Shown piece by piece: positions 33,838-46,289 of a stretch of DNA of 64,000 nucleotides (positions are counted from its first letter, which is position 1; every line of letters starts with the position of its first letter). Location: the NCBI RefSeq assembly GCF_012489685.1, contig NC_080045.1:49745096-49809095 (forward strand), written 5' to 3'. The translations under genes were made by a program, and so were the position numbers. The DNA comes from Lotus japonicus (Eukaryota > Streptophyta > Magnoliopsida > Fabales > Fabaceae). Below the pieces are notes generated by a model. The model did not search any database and had not been told where the DNA came from. It saw only the letters and a program-made list of their open reading frames with translations.

Positions 33838-34075
33838 AATAACGTCTCGCAAGACGGGACAATCACGCGGGACCACACCCCACCTCATCGCCACTTTAGG
33901 ACATCTCGCAAGATGAGACAATCACGCGGGACCACACCCCACCTCATCGCCACTGTATAACGTCTCGAAGGACGGGAAAATCACGCGGGACCACACCCTA
34001 CCTCATCGCCACTGTATAACGTCTCGAAGGACGGGACAATCACGCAAGACCACACCCCACCTCATTGCCACTTAA
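33838..34075. repeat. 61-bp tandem repeat in solo LTR
   Basis: Four GC-rich units containing ACGTCTCG[CA]A[AG]GACGGGA, CAATCACGCGGGACCACACC and CACCTCATCGCCACT. Very different in composition from the AT-rich array just before it. Confidence 0.9.
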
Positions 34076-36256
34076 TGTAAATCAAAACATCTCATCCAAC
34101 TCAGTAGTCACTCAAACAACAATCCCAAATTCCATAATCAAATCAAGATAATCACATGTTATTCATATTATCGACAAACATAAATCAATTCAATGCATAC
34201 CAGCTCAGTTCAATGACAGAAACCAGTAAACGGCCGAAGCCTCTCAGAAAACGGAGACACACGTCTCAATAAGTTCACTCGGCCGAAGCCTTCAGAAAAC
34301 ATTTGGCACAAGCCTCAGAAACAGTCAACATAAGCAAGCATACAACATTGCAAGCATAATAATCATAATCCAATGCCAATCAATATAAACATCTTCATCT
34401 CAAACGCAGGCAGTGCGATAAAAGCAGGCAAGACTCAAAGACACGCTAAAACTGAGTTATCCTTACCTTAGCCAATTTCTCCATCCAAGCTCAACATCCC
34501 AGTCCAATCCAAAATAAAGTTCCCGAACTCAGCAAGTTCCCCGGGCGTCCTCCTCCGTTGTGAAACCTCACCAATTGCTCCAAAGTCGCTTTCATCAGCT
34601 CAACTCGTTCCAAACCTTAAGCAAAGTATCATTGCTTAGTTGCTAAGAAACAATACAACTAATAACACTATCAAAACCCGAAAAGAAGCCTTCGAAGCTC
34701 TAGAGTTCGACATCACGAACGGACAACAAAGACTTCGTTCGCTAAAATGCGCATAACTCGAGCTACAGAACTCGGAATGACACGAAACCACAGCCAAAAT
34801 TTCGACAACGGAAAGGGCTACGCTATGGCTCAGGCCATACTAACCCAAAAAATATTTTTGGACACGGTACAACACCAAAAAGTTTCGGCCACTTTAGAAA
34901 ATAGAGTTTCCGAACTTTTTCTTCGATCTAATATAATTCCTAGGTATTCGTAGGTGATATCTAGGCTAGAGAAACTCTCAGAAATATTTAACGACTGAAA
35001 ATACGACTTAGGGGTATTTTGGTCCAGAATTAATGACCAAAAACTCAATGTTGAAATTCTGAAAAACAAAATTGATGGGGTTGTTCACAACGACGTTTAT
35101 AGCACTTAATCTCAAGGGTACTAAGCTTGGTTGCAACTTTTTGATAATAAAGTAAGCACATGTGAAGAAAATGGGTTTTTAGTAAGTTTTTCATATCTAC
35201 AGCGACTCGGTGAAAATCCGAACGATCCGACAGTGATTATAGCATGTTGGGTTACAGTAGAAGATAGTTGGAAAGAAAAATCGAGGTAATCAGACATTTT
35301 TACAAAAAGCTCAAAACTTTGAGCACATAAATAAATAGAATAAGCCGACAGAAAGCAGAAATAGAAGTAAGATTAAGCATCTTTACCTCTGTGCCTACGC
35401 GTAGCTTCTGAAATCAGGACGATCGGACAAGAACTCGCGAAGAAATCCTCTCCCTCTCTCTCTACAAACCCGCGGCCTCTCTCTCTAGTTGGTGGGAAAT
35501 GAGATATTTTCTCATTTCCCGCCTTTTATAGCGGAAGTCGAAAAAGTAAACTTTGAAGTTTTCCGAAACCGGTCATTTTGATACTTCCGTCTAACAATAA
35601 GAAGTGAATATCTGGCGACAGAATGCTAGAACTCAAAATGAAGTTCTCAAAATTGAAGAAAACGATATAAACGCAGTATTGGCCAAAATACGCCGGAAAA
35701 CTACTTTTTGCAGTCGACGTCGGATGGAGAAATTTCCTTCTGAAGAAATGTCGCAATTGCTGAAAGAATTGTGACAATGCGGATGGAAACTTCGTTAGAA
35801 GCTCCGAATAGAAAAACTCTTCATTCAGGGTCTTAATTAAAGTCCCCGAGAAGTTAAAGTCTAGCTTCGATAGACTTCCGGGAAGCAAAACCTAACAAGC
35901 GTACAGTCTAGGGTTTTGTATCGAAACACTGGTCATGGTAAAAATACCTAGAGGTTCTTATTCTCCCTTCAATTCTAAAATTCTCTTAAACAGTACTCTA
36001 GGAGCGGATATAACCTTTTTCGGACACTCTCGACCGTAGTCGGGTGCGAATAAGGCTCGTGCTATTACTTAAGCTGACTACAGTGTCAACCTTAAACATA
36101 ATTTGAACTTAATTATTATATAAAAAGTTTTCGTGACTCGTAATAGGATTCGAGTCATGAAAATAACATAAAACAATAAAATATAATTACTTAATTAATC
36201 AACACGACGAAAGTAAACAAATAATCTAATTATTTAATTCGGGGTCTTACAATCCA

Positions 36257-37778
36257 AATCTCATGTAGGATCTCATTGTTGTAGGATCTCTCCAGGATCC
36301 CGATCTTTGGGAGTAGGATCTAGGATCCCGATCCAATCCTAACTGGTGTTTTGGACCAAAAGAGAGACTCGCTTGAGGTGTAGGACCTTCGCAACCGCTT
36401 CCCATCATCTTCTTTGTTTACCTTTGCCATGACAGACCGTCACACACAACTATTTGAGTTGTTATACTCCGTTACTTACATCCATATGCTTTAAATTTAA
36501 AAACTTTCACTGAATTTTATCATCTAAAAGTTTTTAAATAAGCTAAATGATGTTTGTTTTGTTTTGTTAGGCCCTTATTTATGGTGGTCTAACACCACCA
36601 CAAATTAATGTTGGATTCAAGTATATTATAAATTCATAGTATAAGCTCATGTGAATAAGATTATTGTCATCACCCGTGTAAATTTCTACATATATTTGTT
36701 TAATTAAGTCTATATTTACACTTCTTGTAGGATCTTACGATCTGATCCCGATCTTCCGATTTACCATCTTTTAGCCCCTCCCTTGATCCAAGATAGGATC
36801 CCGATGAAAAGAAAATGATTTATTCTCATGTTCTTACATTGTAAAAACATCATTCTCATAACATTTTTTTAACTCATCATTTTCTTTTTCATATACAAGT
36901 TTTATCTTCATTCATATATAAGCTTTTGAACCCTTTTGTCTTTTCAGAAAACATACAAACTAGCCAAGTCATCTCATCATATAAAGCAAAAGTTTAAGTG
37001 AGTCATCCTCGGACAAACCATATAAAGTTTAAGTTTAAGTAACTTAGAACCATTTCAATAATACAAGCTTAGCTCATGTTTTAGTCACTAATACTTTTTT
37101 GGACTCTATTTTCACTTTATTAGATCTAGCTCGATGTGTGGGATGCTCACAAATACCCAGTTTGACAGATGTTTACATTTTTCTCGGTGCAAAAATACAC
37201 TGATATTTTTTTATAAGCCAGAGAAGAAGAAAAAAACCAATAATTTTCATATCAAACCAATAATTTTTCTATCAAGATACTCTATCACTATTCTTGTTTA
37301 ACGCTTCGAAAGAAAAAACAAACACATATATTAAAGAATGCATTTAATATTTATTTTTCTAAATTATTCTCTGAAAGTGGATTTTATATTTCTTCGTTTA
37401 TTACTCCCATAAAAGTATTGTTTTGAAAAACAATATTTAATACTCTCTTGAAATGCTAAATAGACAGATATTTATGAACATTTTTTTTTCCTTAAAGTGA
37501 ACAATTAATAAGAAATGGAGGTAGTATAATTTTAAAAAGCATATTACAAATTCGTTTAGGTTCATGAAAAGATAATTTAGGCTAATAAAACACTGAATTA
37601 ATAATCAATAATTCAATATGCATTTTTCATATTTTTTCAACCAAGATATTCATAGTCGATCTAGCGGTGAGACTAATCACTTTTATCACATTCTATGTAC
37701 TAAGTGGTAAGAGATTGACCAATATAATTGTTTATTTTTAAGAGTTAGGAATCAAACTTCAAATCACTTGTTTAAGAG
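36257..37778. other. intergenic, split repeat with GGATCCCGATC motifs
   Basis: 36257-36345 and 36725-36800 repeat short motifs (TAGGATCCCGATC, GGATCTTACGATC), similar to the sequence left of the solo LTR. The rest is AT-rich without genes. Confidence 0.4.
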
Positions 37779-38167
37779 GTATGGTGTTTTGACTAGGGCG
37801 AGGAACGCTATTTTGATGGGGAAGCGATGTGGCATGAGGTATGACTGCACGAATGACGTTGCCCTCTACCAGATAGCGGCCCAAATCAATGCGCGCAAGT
37901 CGTCTTTGGGGAGCTGAGGTAGATCCTTTGGGTCTTGGTAGTTTGAGGTCTTGGTTTGTTCCTAGTTCTTTTAGGGTCTTAATAGGTTTTGGTTTGTTAG
38001 GGCCTTTAGGGGTTTGTCTGTTGGCCTTGGGAGATTTTGTATTTAGGTCGGGTTGTTTGAGTAGTTAACTAGTTACCAATCTTGCTGGTTTTTTTAGTCC
38101 TTTTGAGAGGGTTTTATATCCTGATCGATTTTCTTATTTATATACGTATTTTGCTTTAAAAAAAAAG
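37779..38167 (+). mobile_element. 5'-truncated poly(A) retro-insertion, probably LINE
   Basis: 389-bp insertion ending in an A-run, flanked by a perfect 17-bp duplication: AATCACTTGTTTAAGAG at 37762-37778 and 38168-38184. It opens with the end of a reading frame (RARNAILMGKRCGMRYDC, then VALYQIAAQINARKSSLGS and stop at about 37918) followed by a T/G-rich 3' UTR. The target length and poly(A) show L1-type integration. The encoded C-terminus is not recognisable to me, so it could be LINE ORF2 or a host mRNA. Confidence 0.8.
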
Positions 38168-38184
38168 AATCACTTGTTTAAGAG

Positions 38185-40368
38185 ATGATAAGTGTTGAAC
38201 TACCGCGCAAACACAACTAATTGCTTGTTTTAACGTGTTTAGGTTCACGTTTAATCTTTGAAAATCATTTTTTTCCTAACAAAATTACTTACTGTAACTT
38301 CTTCTAAAATCTTTTATTTACTAAATCAATTATAAACATAGGAGTACTAAATTTTCAAGCATACACTATGACAAATATTTTTATCGGCCTATGCAATAAA
38401 GTCTAAAGAAGTTGTTGCAGATGAGACATTGAAATAAATGGAAATGACAACAAAAGGAAGGGGCTATAACTAGCTTTTACTTGCACAAAACGATTAGATT
38501 AATATCTTTTAATTTTAGGAATTTTTCGTGAAAGAGTTTTGAAGGAAACGTCTTGTGAAAAAAATAAAACAGTGTACAGTTTCTATATATCACGGGGCAT
38601 TGACTGCAGTGCATCATGGACAAAATTAAATTTTGCTTAAAATGAATCATATCATGTGATAAAGAAAGAACCAAAAAAAAATATCATGTGATAAAGATAT
38701 TTTAATTTGTGCCTGAAAAATCTTTTACTATTTTACTATTAATTCTAAAGTCACAACCAAGCAAGAAGAGAAGTTTTTATGATTAGATTTTAGATATTAG
38801 AATTAATTTATCGCAAGAATAGATGAACTAATCCAAACAAACTTGAATTGAGCTTATTGATGATAATAAGGTAGTATAAATCTGAACCTAAGTAAGGCTT
38901 GTTCATATTCAAAGAGAAAATTAAATTGAACCACACTGAACTAGAATAGTGTTTCAGGAAAAATCGAACCGGTTATGAAATATGTGAATCGAATCTGACA
39001 TTTAGTTTAGTGAACCAGTTCTTATTTGGTGAACTAGCTATGCTTTTTCGAATTGATTCAGGATTCCACGAATCAATTTAAGAAATAATTTTCATCAAGA
39101 CCCGAAAGAATTTTCACGTAGCTTTATTAAGTTTCGGTGCAATGAGCAAATGAACCGGACAAAGGAGATGAACTAGAAGATGTTTAGGTATGTATACTTT
39201 CCTCCTGTAACAAAAAAAAAAGATGTTTAGGTATATACTAAACTCAAATCGCGCTACGAAGTAGAGAGATGAGATAGCATACATAAAGACTTAGGTTTAG
39301 GATTCCTAATTCGAGATTGAAGTTCAAAGATGAGCCGAGAGTTGAGACCCTCCTCCATTTGAGGGAGTAAAAATTGGAGTTTCAAAAAAATGTTCTTTTT
39401 TCTTTCAAACAAAAGAACTCACCTAAATAAGATGAGGAGTGAAAGCCCACAGCTAAACCCACATGAACGGCCCATTTTAATGCTTCTAAAGTCTCTTATA
39501 GATCTTCATCCTTCTTTGGCACAAAAAAAAGATCTTCATCCTTCACTTCGACCAAAAAAGAAAAAGATCTTCGTTCTTCAATTCACCGAACAAAAAAAAA
39601 AACTTCATTCTTCAGCGGCGGCACCACCACCAACCGCTGCATTTGTTGTGGGTATGTCTATCAGTTTCATTTTCAATATTCAATTAAACTAGTGTTTGTT
39701 AATAAAACCAAAATAAAAGTACAATTGCATTTTTTGTCTCTGTCTCGTAAAATTTAGCATTTTTATGTAAGGTACATTACAATATTGCATTGAGTTCATG
39801 AATACATGAATACATATATATGAAAATTGAGTTAATATGACAAAAAGTTGTCAACATGTAAGGCAAACTGATTGCTACCACCTCTCATTTACGAATTGTT
39901 GGCGAAAAAGCGAAGAAAGTCCAAGATGCCCGTGCTGTAATTTGTAATGGAAGAGGAAAAGACACAAACTGAAAGGAAATAGCACTTTAAATATGTATTT
40001 TGTTTTGTTTATTTTGCAATTGGCTATGACACCAACATATCATATAAATATATTCAGGAGAGAAAGAGAGCCCGTGATCAAATTTGGATTGTATATTTGA
40101 AGAATTCACTCTTTGTATTTTTTTAACATGATGAGATTAAGCTCTGAAAAAGAAACACTAATTATCAGGCTCAAAAAGTTCAGGGACAAACCCTCACTCA
40201 CCAAACAGAGAAGAAAAAGCATAATTTTCAAAAAGAAATATTGTTTAACTAGAGAAACGGTATTGAAGTAGAATCGAAGAGTGTCTATTCATCATATCTT
40301 TAGAGAAGCTAATGCATCTGTTGGTTGTTTAACTAGTATTGGAGAAACTCTTTAGTGTGGTTTCTCTA
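38185..40368. other. intergenic, no gene seen
   Basis: AT-rich. 39480-39640 has imperfect GATCTTCATCCTTC[AT] repeats and A-runs. No conserved frame. Confidence 0.5.
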
Positions 40369-40373
40369 CTATA

Positions 40374-41592
40374 TGTAAGATCAAGTTTTGATCTAGTAGT
40401 ACAACTCTATGTTTTGATGATTACAAGTTAACCTTTTGATATGAACAATTGTGGTACTCTAACGTGTTTTTCTGAGTGTGCTATTTACAGGCTCTGACCT
40501 CAACTCAATCTCACACAAATCAGAAGCACTGTGTATAAAGGGTAACCCAAGCAACGCTTTCGCATTCACCATGTTCAGTATGAACAGTGGAAAAGCTTCA
40601 GAAGTTCTGAAGCTATACAAACTCTGATGTGGACTCAGTCGCTAGAAGCTCTGAAGATCCAGAAGTTCTGATAACCAAGAAACACTGAAGGTTCAGATGT
40701 TCTGATGGTGTAGAAGACTCTGAAGATCCAGAAGCTGAATAGTGGAAACTCTGAAGTCCAGAAGCAAGAAACTCTGAAGGCCATGTTCTTCCCTCTGAGT
40801 TCAGAATCAGAAGATACAATGGTCAGAGGATCTGTGCTTTCCCTCTGACTCTGATCAACCGGTTTCACAAGTTCCAATATGAAGTATTCCCCTGATCAGA
40901 AGTCTCCTAGGTTAAAAGGTCAAGTCGCTATCCAAGTACAAAAGCAAGTGTACCTTCCTGACGACCTACCTAACGTTCTCAGCCACAGCAGAAGCTGGAT
41001 TTTCCAGAACTGCCCTCCAACGGTAGCATTTCCCATGCAACGCTCAACCCTAATCCTTGGAGTATATATAGAGGCTGAAGATTGAAAGAAGCGGCTAGAA
41101 GAAACTAGAAGAAATATACACACGCGCAAGACATATTCAAAATATTCTAAGCTTTCTTTCATCTGAAATTCATTGTGTTTACTATCAGCTTTTTAGAAGC
41201 AAATCTCTTGTAAACATTTCTTTGATAAACAGTTTGTTTAGTTCCTTTAGGAGATCAAGGTTGATCGGATCCTAGAGAAGACTAAGAGAGTGAATCTTAG
41301 TGTGAGCTAAGTCAGTGTAATTGTTAGTCACTTGTAGGTTTCAAGTGCAGTTGTAACTCTTACCTGATTAGTGGATTGCCTTCATTCTAAGAAGGAAGAA
41401 ATCACCTTAACGGGTGGACTGGAGTAGCTTGAGTGATTTATCAAGTGAACCAGGATAAAATCCTTGTGTGCTTTTCTATCTCTTATCTTTAGCACTTAAG
41501 TTCTCGAAAGATTTGTCAAAATCTTTAAGGTGGTAGTTTTGTTCTGAAAACGCTATTCAAACCCCCCCTTTCTACCGTTTTTCATACCTTCA
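40374..41592 (+). mobile_element. Copia (SIRE/Maximus-like) solo LTR, 1.2 kb
   Basis: TGTAAGATCAAGTTTTGATC at the left and ACCTTCA at the right, flanked by a perfect 5-bp duplication CTATA (40369-40373 and 41593-41597). It contains many CAGAAG/TCTGAAG repeats, a TATA box at about 41064 (GTATATATAGAGG), and near the 3' end AACCAGGATAAAATCCTTGTG and AACCCCCCCTTTCTACCG, all typical of SIRE-type LTRs in legumes. No internal domain remains. Confidence 0.88.
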
Positions 41593-41912
41593 CTATAGAT
41601 GTTCATTCAGATTAGGTTGGCCCGTTTTTTTAGAGTTATTTTAGGCTTGTAGTTTTTACTTTCTTTATTTAACTTTTTCATTCCCCATTTTATTTTTCAA
41701 CCGAAGTGAGCTTGAAAGGTTTAACTTAAATTTTAAATTTTTAATACAATCATAAAATTTTAGGTTACCAACTTACTTATTTTAAAAATAAGTGGAGTAA
41801 ATTCGCAATGATATATGTAATATTAAGACATTTTTTTTTGAAACTATAATATTAAAACACTACTTATTTATTTTTTAAAAAGAGTGGGTTTTTTTTTTAA
41901 GTAAGAGTACAA

Positions 41913-43847
41913 TCTATCTATATATATATGTAAAGCTCACTTGAGCTATAAGTATTAAATACATTAAACAATGAAGTTAAACAAATTAAATTTCTATTTA
42001 ACATTCAAAATAATGTAACTTTTGAAACATGTCAATCTTTTTATTTTTTGACTTTACACATGCCAATATAATGTAACCTTTGAATTAAATTATGTAATAA
42101 TTTTTTATTAAATAAATTAAATATAAAGATTAATTTAGCTAACTATACTAAATAATAAAATTATAAACTAAATTTTGAATTTTATTTTACATTACTCATT
42201 TATTATTTCTTTATTTCAAGGAAAAAATCATCAACTATAAAAAAGCTACATTAAATCATATGGCAGTACTATATATTAAATAGTAAAAATATAAAATATA
42301 TTAAATAATAAAAAACTCCAGTTTTTATTAATTGTATTAACTATTAATTATAAATTTCAGTTACTTATAAAAAAATATTTATAAGTATTAATTAAAAAAT
42401 GTTAGAATATAAATTATCAATCATAAATTGAAGGGGAGAAAGTTAAAATAAAACTAAGTAATATCTTGATACACAAAAAAATATTGAGAATTAAAATTAA
42501 TTATAATAAAATAATATTTATTAAAAAATAATTAAGAAAATGTTCTCTTTAAATAAAAAAGTGGTGCTCTATAGGTATTTACCATTAACTATAATATGTG
42601 TGTATTCGTTGAAAAAAATCTTTAAATATAATATTTGATCTATTATATATTAGTAGAAATTACTTGAAAAAGAATAACGGAGTAAAATAACTATGACCAA
42701 AGTTGAATAAGTTTAAATTTAGTAAATAATTCTTTACACTAATAAAATCATTTCTTATTATAATTTTAAAAGTTAAAATTAATTTATTGTGGATATAATG
42801 TGTAAAAAATATGTCATTATAACTTATTTAAGATATTAAAATTTATTACTTGATTTCATATATTTCAAATTCACATAATGATTTTCTATATTTTTTCAAT
42901 GAATAAAATTTTAAGTCTACTTCAGTGCTAATTATTTAATATCAATTACTACAGAGAAATGCATGCGTATTTAATAACAAAGTTGTTTGTGTTGAACATA
43001 TATGAGACTATTGCTTAGTTTGTGTGTTTGGTGGGTCAAGGTGAAGTGGAATGATTGTCCATATGACTTGGAACAGTTTGCTAGAGACTTTGAGTGTATC
43101 GAGTGGCCACGAAAACAAAAGATGCCACGAACAGTGTATTGGGAGCAACCGCCAGCCACTATTTTGAAGTTTAATGTGGATGAGGCGTCGAAAGGGAACC
43201 CAATTGTAAGTGGTATTAGCGGGGTTTTGTGGGATCAAGGAGGAGTTGTTAGGTTATTTTGCAAAAGGAACTAGAATGTTGTGAGCTTTAGATGAAGGTT
43301 CAAGTAGTGTTACATGCTTTGTTATTTTTCCAGCAATTTAAATTTTCAAATGTGGTGGTTGAGAGTGATTCCTCCTTAGTGGTTGGGTGAGTGTCTAGGG
43401 GAGATAGGAGGTCATGAAAATTAAAAAAATGTATTTAATCATATAGAGCATCTGATGTTTGTAATTCAGTGTGTTGGTGTCGTGCATGTATTGCTCGAGG
43501 GAAACACTGTGACAAACTTTTTGGTAAATCAAGGGTGTGGTAGAGAACAACAGATAGGGTTTGTTGTGATCCAATGTAATTATCTAAATGAGAATATTGT
43601 TCTCATTTTTATTGCGTTTCAATATTTTTTTTAAATATCAATTATTAATTTGAGTAATACTCTAATTATTTAGATCTAGAGAACTATAATTCTATTCAAT
43701 GAAATGTCTCACCTCTATTATTATTTAATTTATTATATTTTATAATTAAACATATTTTATTTTTATATTTATTAAAACTATAATAATTATATATAATTTT
43801 AAAAATATTATAAATCAACCCGAGCAACGCACGGGTATTATTTCTAG
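41913..43847 (+). mobile_element. non-autonomous Helitron carrying RNase H fragment
   Basis: 5' end TCTATCTATATATATATG immediately after an A at 41912. 3' end: hairpin ACCCG-AGCAACG-CACGGGT (43818-43836 approx.), then TATTATTTCTAG, with T at 43848. This satisfies Helitron rules (TC...CTRR, insertion between A and T, no target duplication). The interior is very AT-rich except for an RNase H pseudogene at 43020-43545. Confidence 0.85.
43020..43545 (+). pseudogene. LINE-type RNase H (RVT_3) fragment
   Basis: Reads WVKVKWNDCPYDLEQFARDF, then WEQPPATILKFNVDEASKGN and GISGVLWDQGGVVRLF. After a stop and frame changes it continues with VVVESDSSLVVGWVS- and VVHVLLEGN-like segments. This is the RNase H module of non-LTR retrotransposons, broken by at least one stop and frameshifts. 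Confidence 0.75.
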
Positions 43848-43930
43848 TAGATAGTTATAGCTTTAAGTTTGTTAATATGCTATCAAATGTGTGCGGGTAT
43901 ATAATAAAAGTAATTAATAATATGTGTGTG

Positions 43931-44038
43931 CGGGGTGGAGAGAGTAGCTCACATGGTTGAGTTAAGGGTAATTGCAGGTGAAAGACCAGAGTTCGAACCG
44001 ATAATCTGTACTAATTTACTAACAACTAACATTTGTTA
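43931..44038 (+). mobile_element. tRNA-derived SINE
   Basis: A box TAGCTCACATGGTTGAG, B box AGTTCGAACCG, tail CTAATTTACTAACAACTAAC then ATTTG. Same tail as the copies at 32258 and 54605. Confidence 0.75.
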
Positions 44039-45222
44039 TTACTGTTTGTGTTTGCGGGTATCTACTCATACCCAATCTCATATCCATTTAACGAGTAAAT
44101 TTCATTATATATCTACAGTGGATATTTTTTACGGGTATCCAATTGATCTAGACTCTAGAGGCTAGACTCATTAACATCCCTAACTTAAAATAATCACATG
44201 AGCGTGGATCCTGAAGTACACCTTTGCACTCAACTGATCCGTCTAACTTGATCCAACCTCCAGCAATCACAAGGTGAATTTGTGGTGTTTGGGAACCCAT
44301 TCACTCTCTGTATCAGTACTGAATTAGAGTACTTAATTTTGAATTTTATAAATTTATATTTTTAACTTTTTTTGTCATGAAGTCACGTGACATTGATTTC
44401 CATATTTAAATATACATTAAATTAATTGTAACTAGTTTATGACCCGTGCCTTGGACGGGGAGTTTAATTTCAATTTTTGTTTAAATTTTTTTAATAAATA
44501 TTTTATACTTTTTTTATTAATTAGAGTTATGTGCTTTTTTTTTAATATTTTTTGCACATTTGTATGTGTCTCTTTTTTAGTGTGTTTTAAAGAATATTGT
44601 TCCAAAAAATAGACCATTGTCGGCGTTGTTTTTTATTTTTGCAAAGCAATGTGGTTTAGGGTGTAAAGTACATATAAATAGATTTATGCACATAGATTTG
44701 CAAACATGGAACGATTTATTGAATATTTGATAATCACGGACAATATACGAAATAAAAAATTTGTTTAAATTATTGAAATTGACCACAGAGGTAAATATTA
44801 AAAAAAAAAAACAAATTGTAAATGTTGCTAAAGACGAATAAGGAAAAGTTTAGCATAGAGGCTATTTATTTGTAAGCAATCTTGAGGAAATGATACTAAA
44901 TCTTCTCCACCTTTATCCTCTTCAACATTACATTTCTGCATCTGTATTTCCAACATCTTCTGGTATGGAACCTTCGTCGGAGCGACGCTTATTGAGTTTG
45001 TTGGAATCAGAAACGTTGTTTGCAATAGCATCCCTCGCGAGTTTTTCGTTCCGGGAATCTGAGGCAACCTTAAGTGGTATATCAACAATTGAGTCAACGT
45101 CAGTGTGACCATCTCTTTGGATATGTTCAACGACCTTCATTCAAAAATTTAAATTTGAGCATTTTCACTATTAATTTATTACTACAATTGGTAATATCTA
45201 ATTTATAATGTTTCATTAAAAA

Positions 45223-46272
45223 TATTTGAAAGGCGGCATCAAGTTTCTCTCTCAACCTTTCTCTCTCAAGTTTCTCGCTCTCGCTCAACCTGCTAGGGTT
45301 GCCGCCGTGCCCATCCCTTCGGCGCGGCGGCAACCCCTCCCTTTGCTTGCTTTATGACTTTTCTTCTTCTCCATGTCTGAAATAACGAGAGCTTCCTCTC
45401 TTCCTTGTCCTGTCGCTGCCTCTCCGTCCATTTCAGTGCCTCTGCCTTTGCTCCGCCACCGCTTCGCCTTCGTCGCCGGCGATGCGTCTGCTCGGTGGTG
45501 GCGTCGGGCCCTGCTCGGTTTGGGTCTTTGGAGTTCGCTTTGCCTCCCGCCGGAACCTCGCCGTGTTTTCACGGTCTTCGGCCTGGATCTGTGCTTGCCT
45601 GTTGAGGCCAGATCCGGGAGCGTGGTGGCTTTGTGTGCGGCGGCGTCTCCCTCCTTCCCCCTTGAGCCTAGCCGCTGTTGTCTTCATCTGAGGTCGCTTT
45701 CCTCTTTCTTGCTGCGTTGTGGATTTGGTTCTGGTTCGTGTCTCGCCTACTGCGCCTATTCCCTTCGCTCCGAGCTCACCCCTGTTTTTCTGAACTCTGC
45801 TCGTGGTCCTTTCTCAGATTTGAACTTTTCAGAGTGTTAAATGTTATTCTATCCTTCACCGTTTTGCAACAGTGGTGCCGGTGGCAGTTAAGGAGCTTCT
45901 TCTGATCTGCTTTTGAGGTGTTGTGCGGTGGAGATTTTCTGAAAGTTCGATGCAGTCAAGGTTGGTGGTCTTGGTGAAAGTCTTCAGTGGTGTTTTGGTC
46001 TCTTGGGCTTAGGTCTCTGTCGTGCTTTTGGTCGATAGTTCGTGCTTTGTTGTATTTCTAGTGCCGAGATGTGGTTCCGTTTTTGTTGGGTTGTGTGACT
46101 TTTGTCACAATTTGGGTCCCCGACGGATATCTGTCTCGTAGGTTTTTGATCTGAGTTTGTTCTCATGATCACGGGGTAGCAGTTTTAATATCTGCATTGT
46201 AGCATTGGATACTATTTGTACTATCGACCTTTTATTTATATATATATAACTTTTGTTTTCAAAAAAAAAAAA
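45223..46272 (+). mobile_element. GC-rich poly(A) retro-insertion with 15-bp TSD
   Basis: About 1.05 kb ending in a 13-A tail, flanked by ATGTTTCATTAAAAA (45208-45222) and ATGTTTGATTAAAAA (46273-46287), one mismatch. The 5' part (45240-45830) is strikingly GC-rich against the AT-rich surroundings, starts with CTCTCTC-rich leader sequence and GCTAGGGTTGCCGCCG, and has a 155-codon frame (45373-45840) with no recognised domain. The 3' part is T/G-rich and ends TATATATATAACTTTTG. It looks like a non-autonomous LINE derivative or a retrocopied transcript. Confidence 0.75.
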
Positions 46273-46289
46273 ATGTTTGATTAAAAACT

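Larger units (their letters stand above)
33001..36251 (-). mobile_element. Gypsy-type solo LTR, 3.25 kb
   Basis: TGTAACGCCCCGATTTTC at the left and GGGGTCTTACA at the right, flanked by a perfect 5-bp duplication ATCCA (32996-33000 and 36252-36256). No internal gag-pol, so a solo LTR left by LTR-LTR recombination. The ends and internal blocks (CGGCCGAAGCC, a GAAAAACTACTTTTTGCAGT box, CTCCGAATAGAAAAA) are shared with the 4-kb LTR at 55575-59561, so it belongs to a related Tekay-like family in the same orientation. Confidence 0.9.

Noticed and set aside
33540..34075. CRISPR-like array
   Set aside because: Direct repeats without unique spacers, in a plant LTR; ordinary tandem repeats.
33001..36251. 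Complete Gypsy element
   Set aside because: No gag-pol between the borders and the target duplication abuts the LTR ends, so it is a solo LTR.
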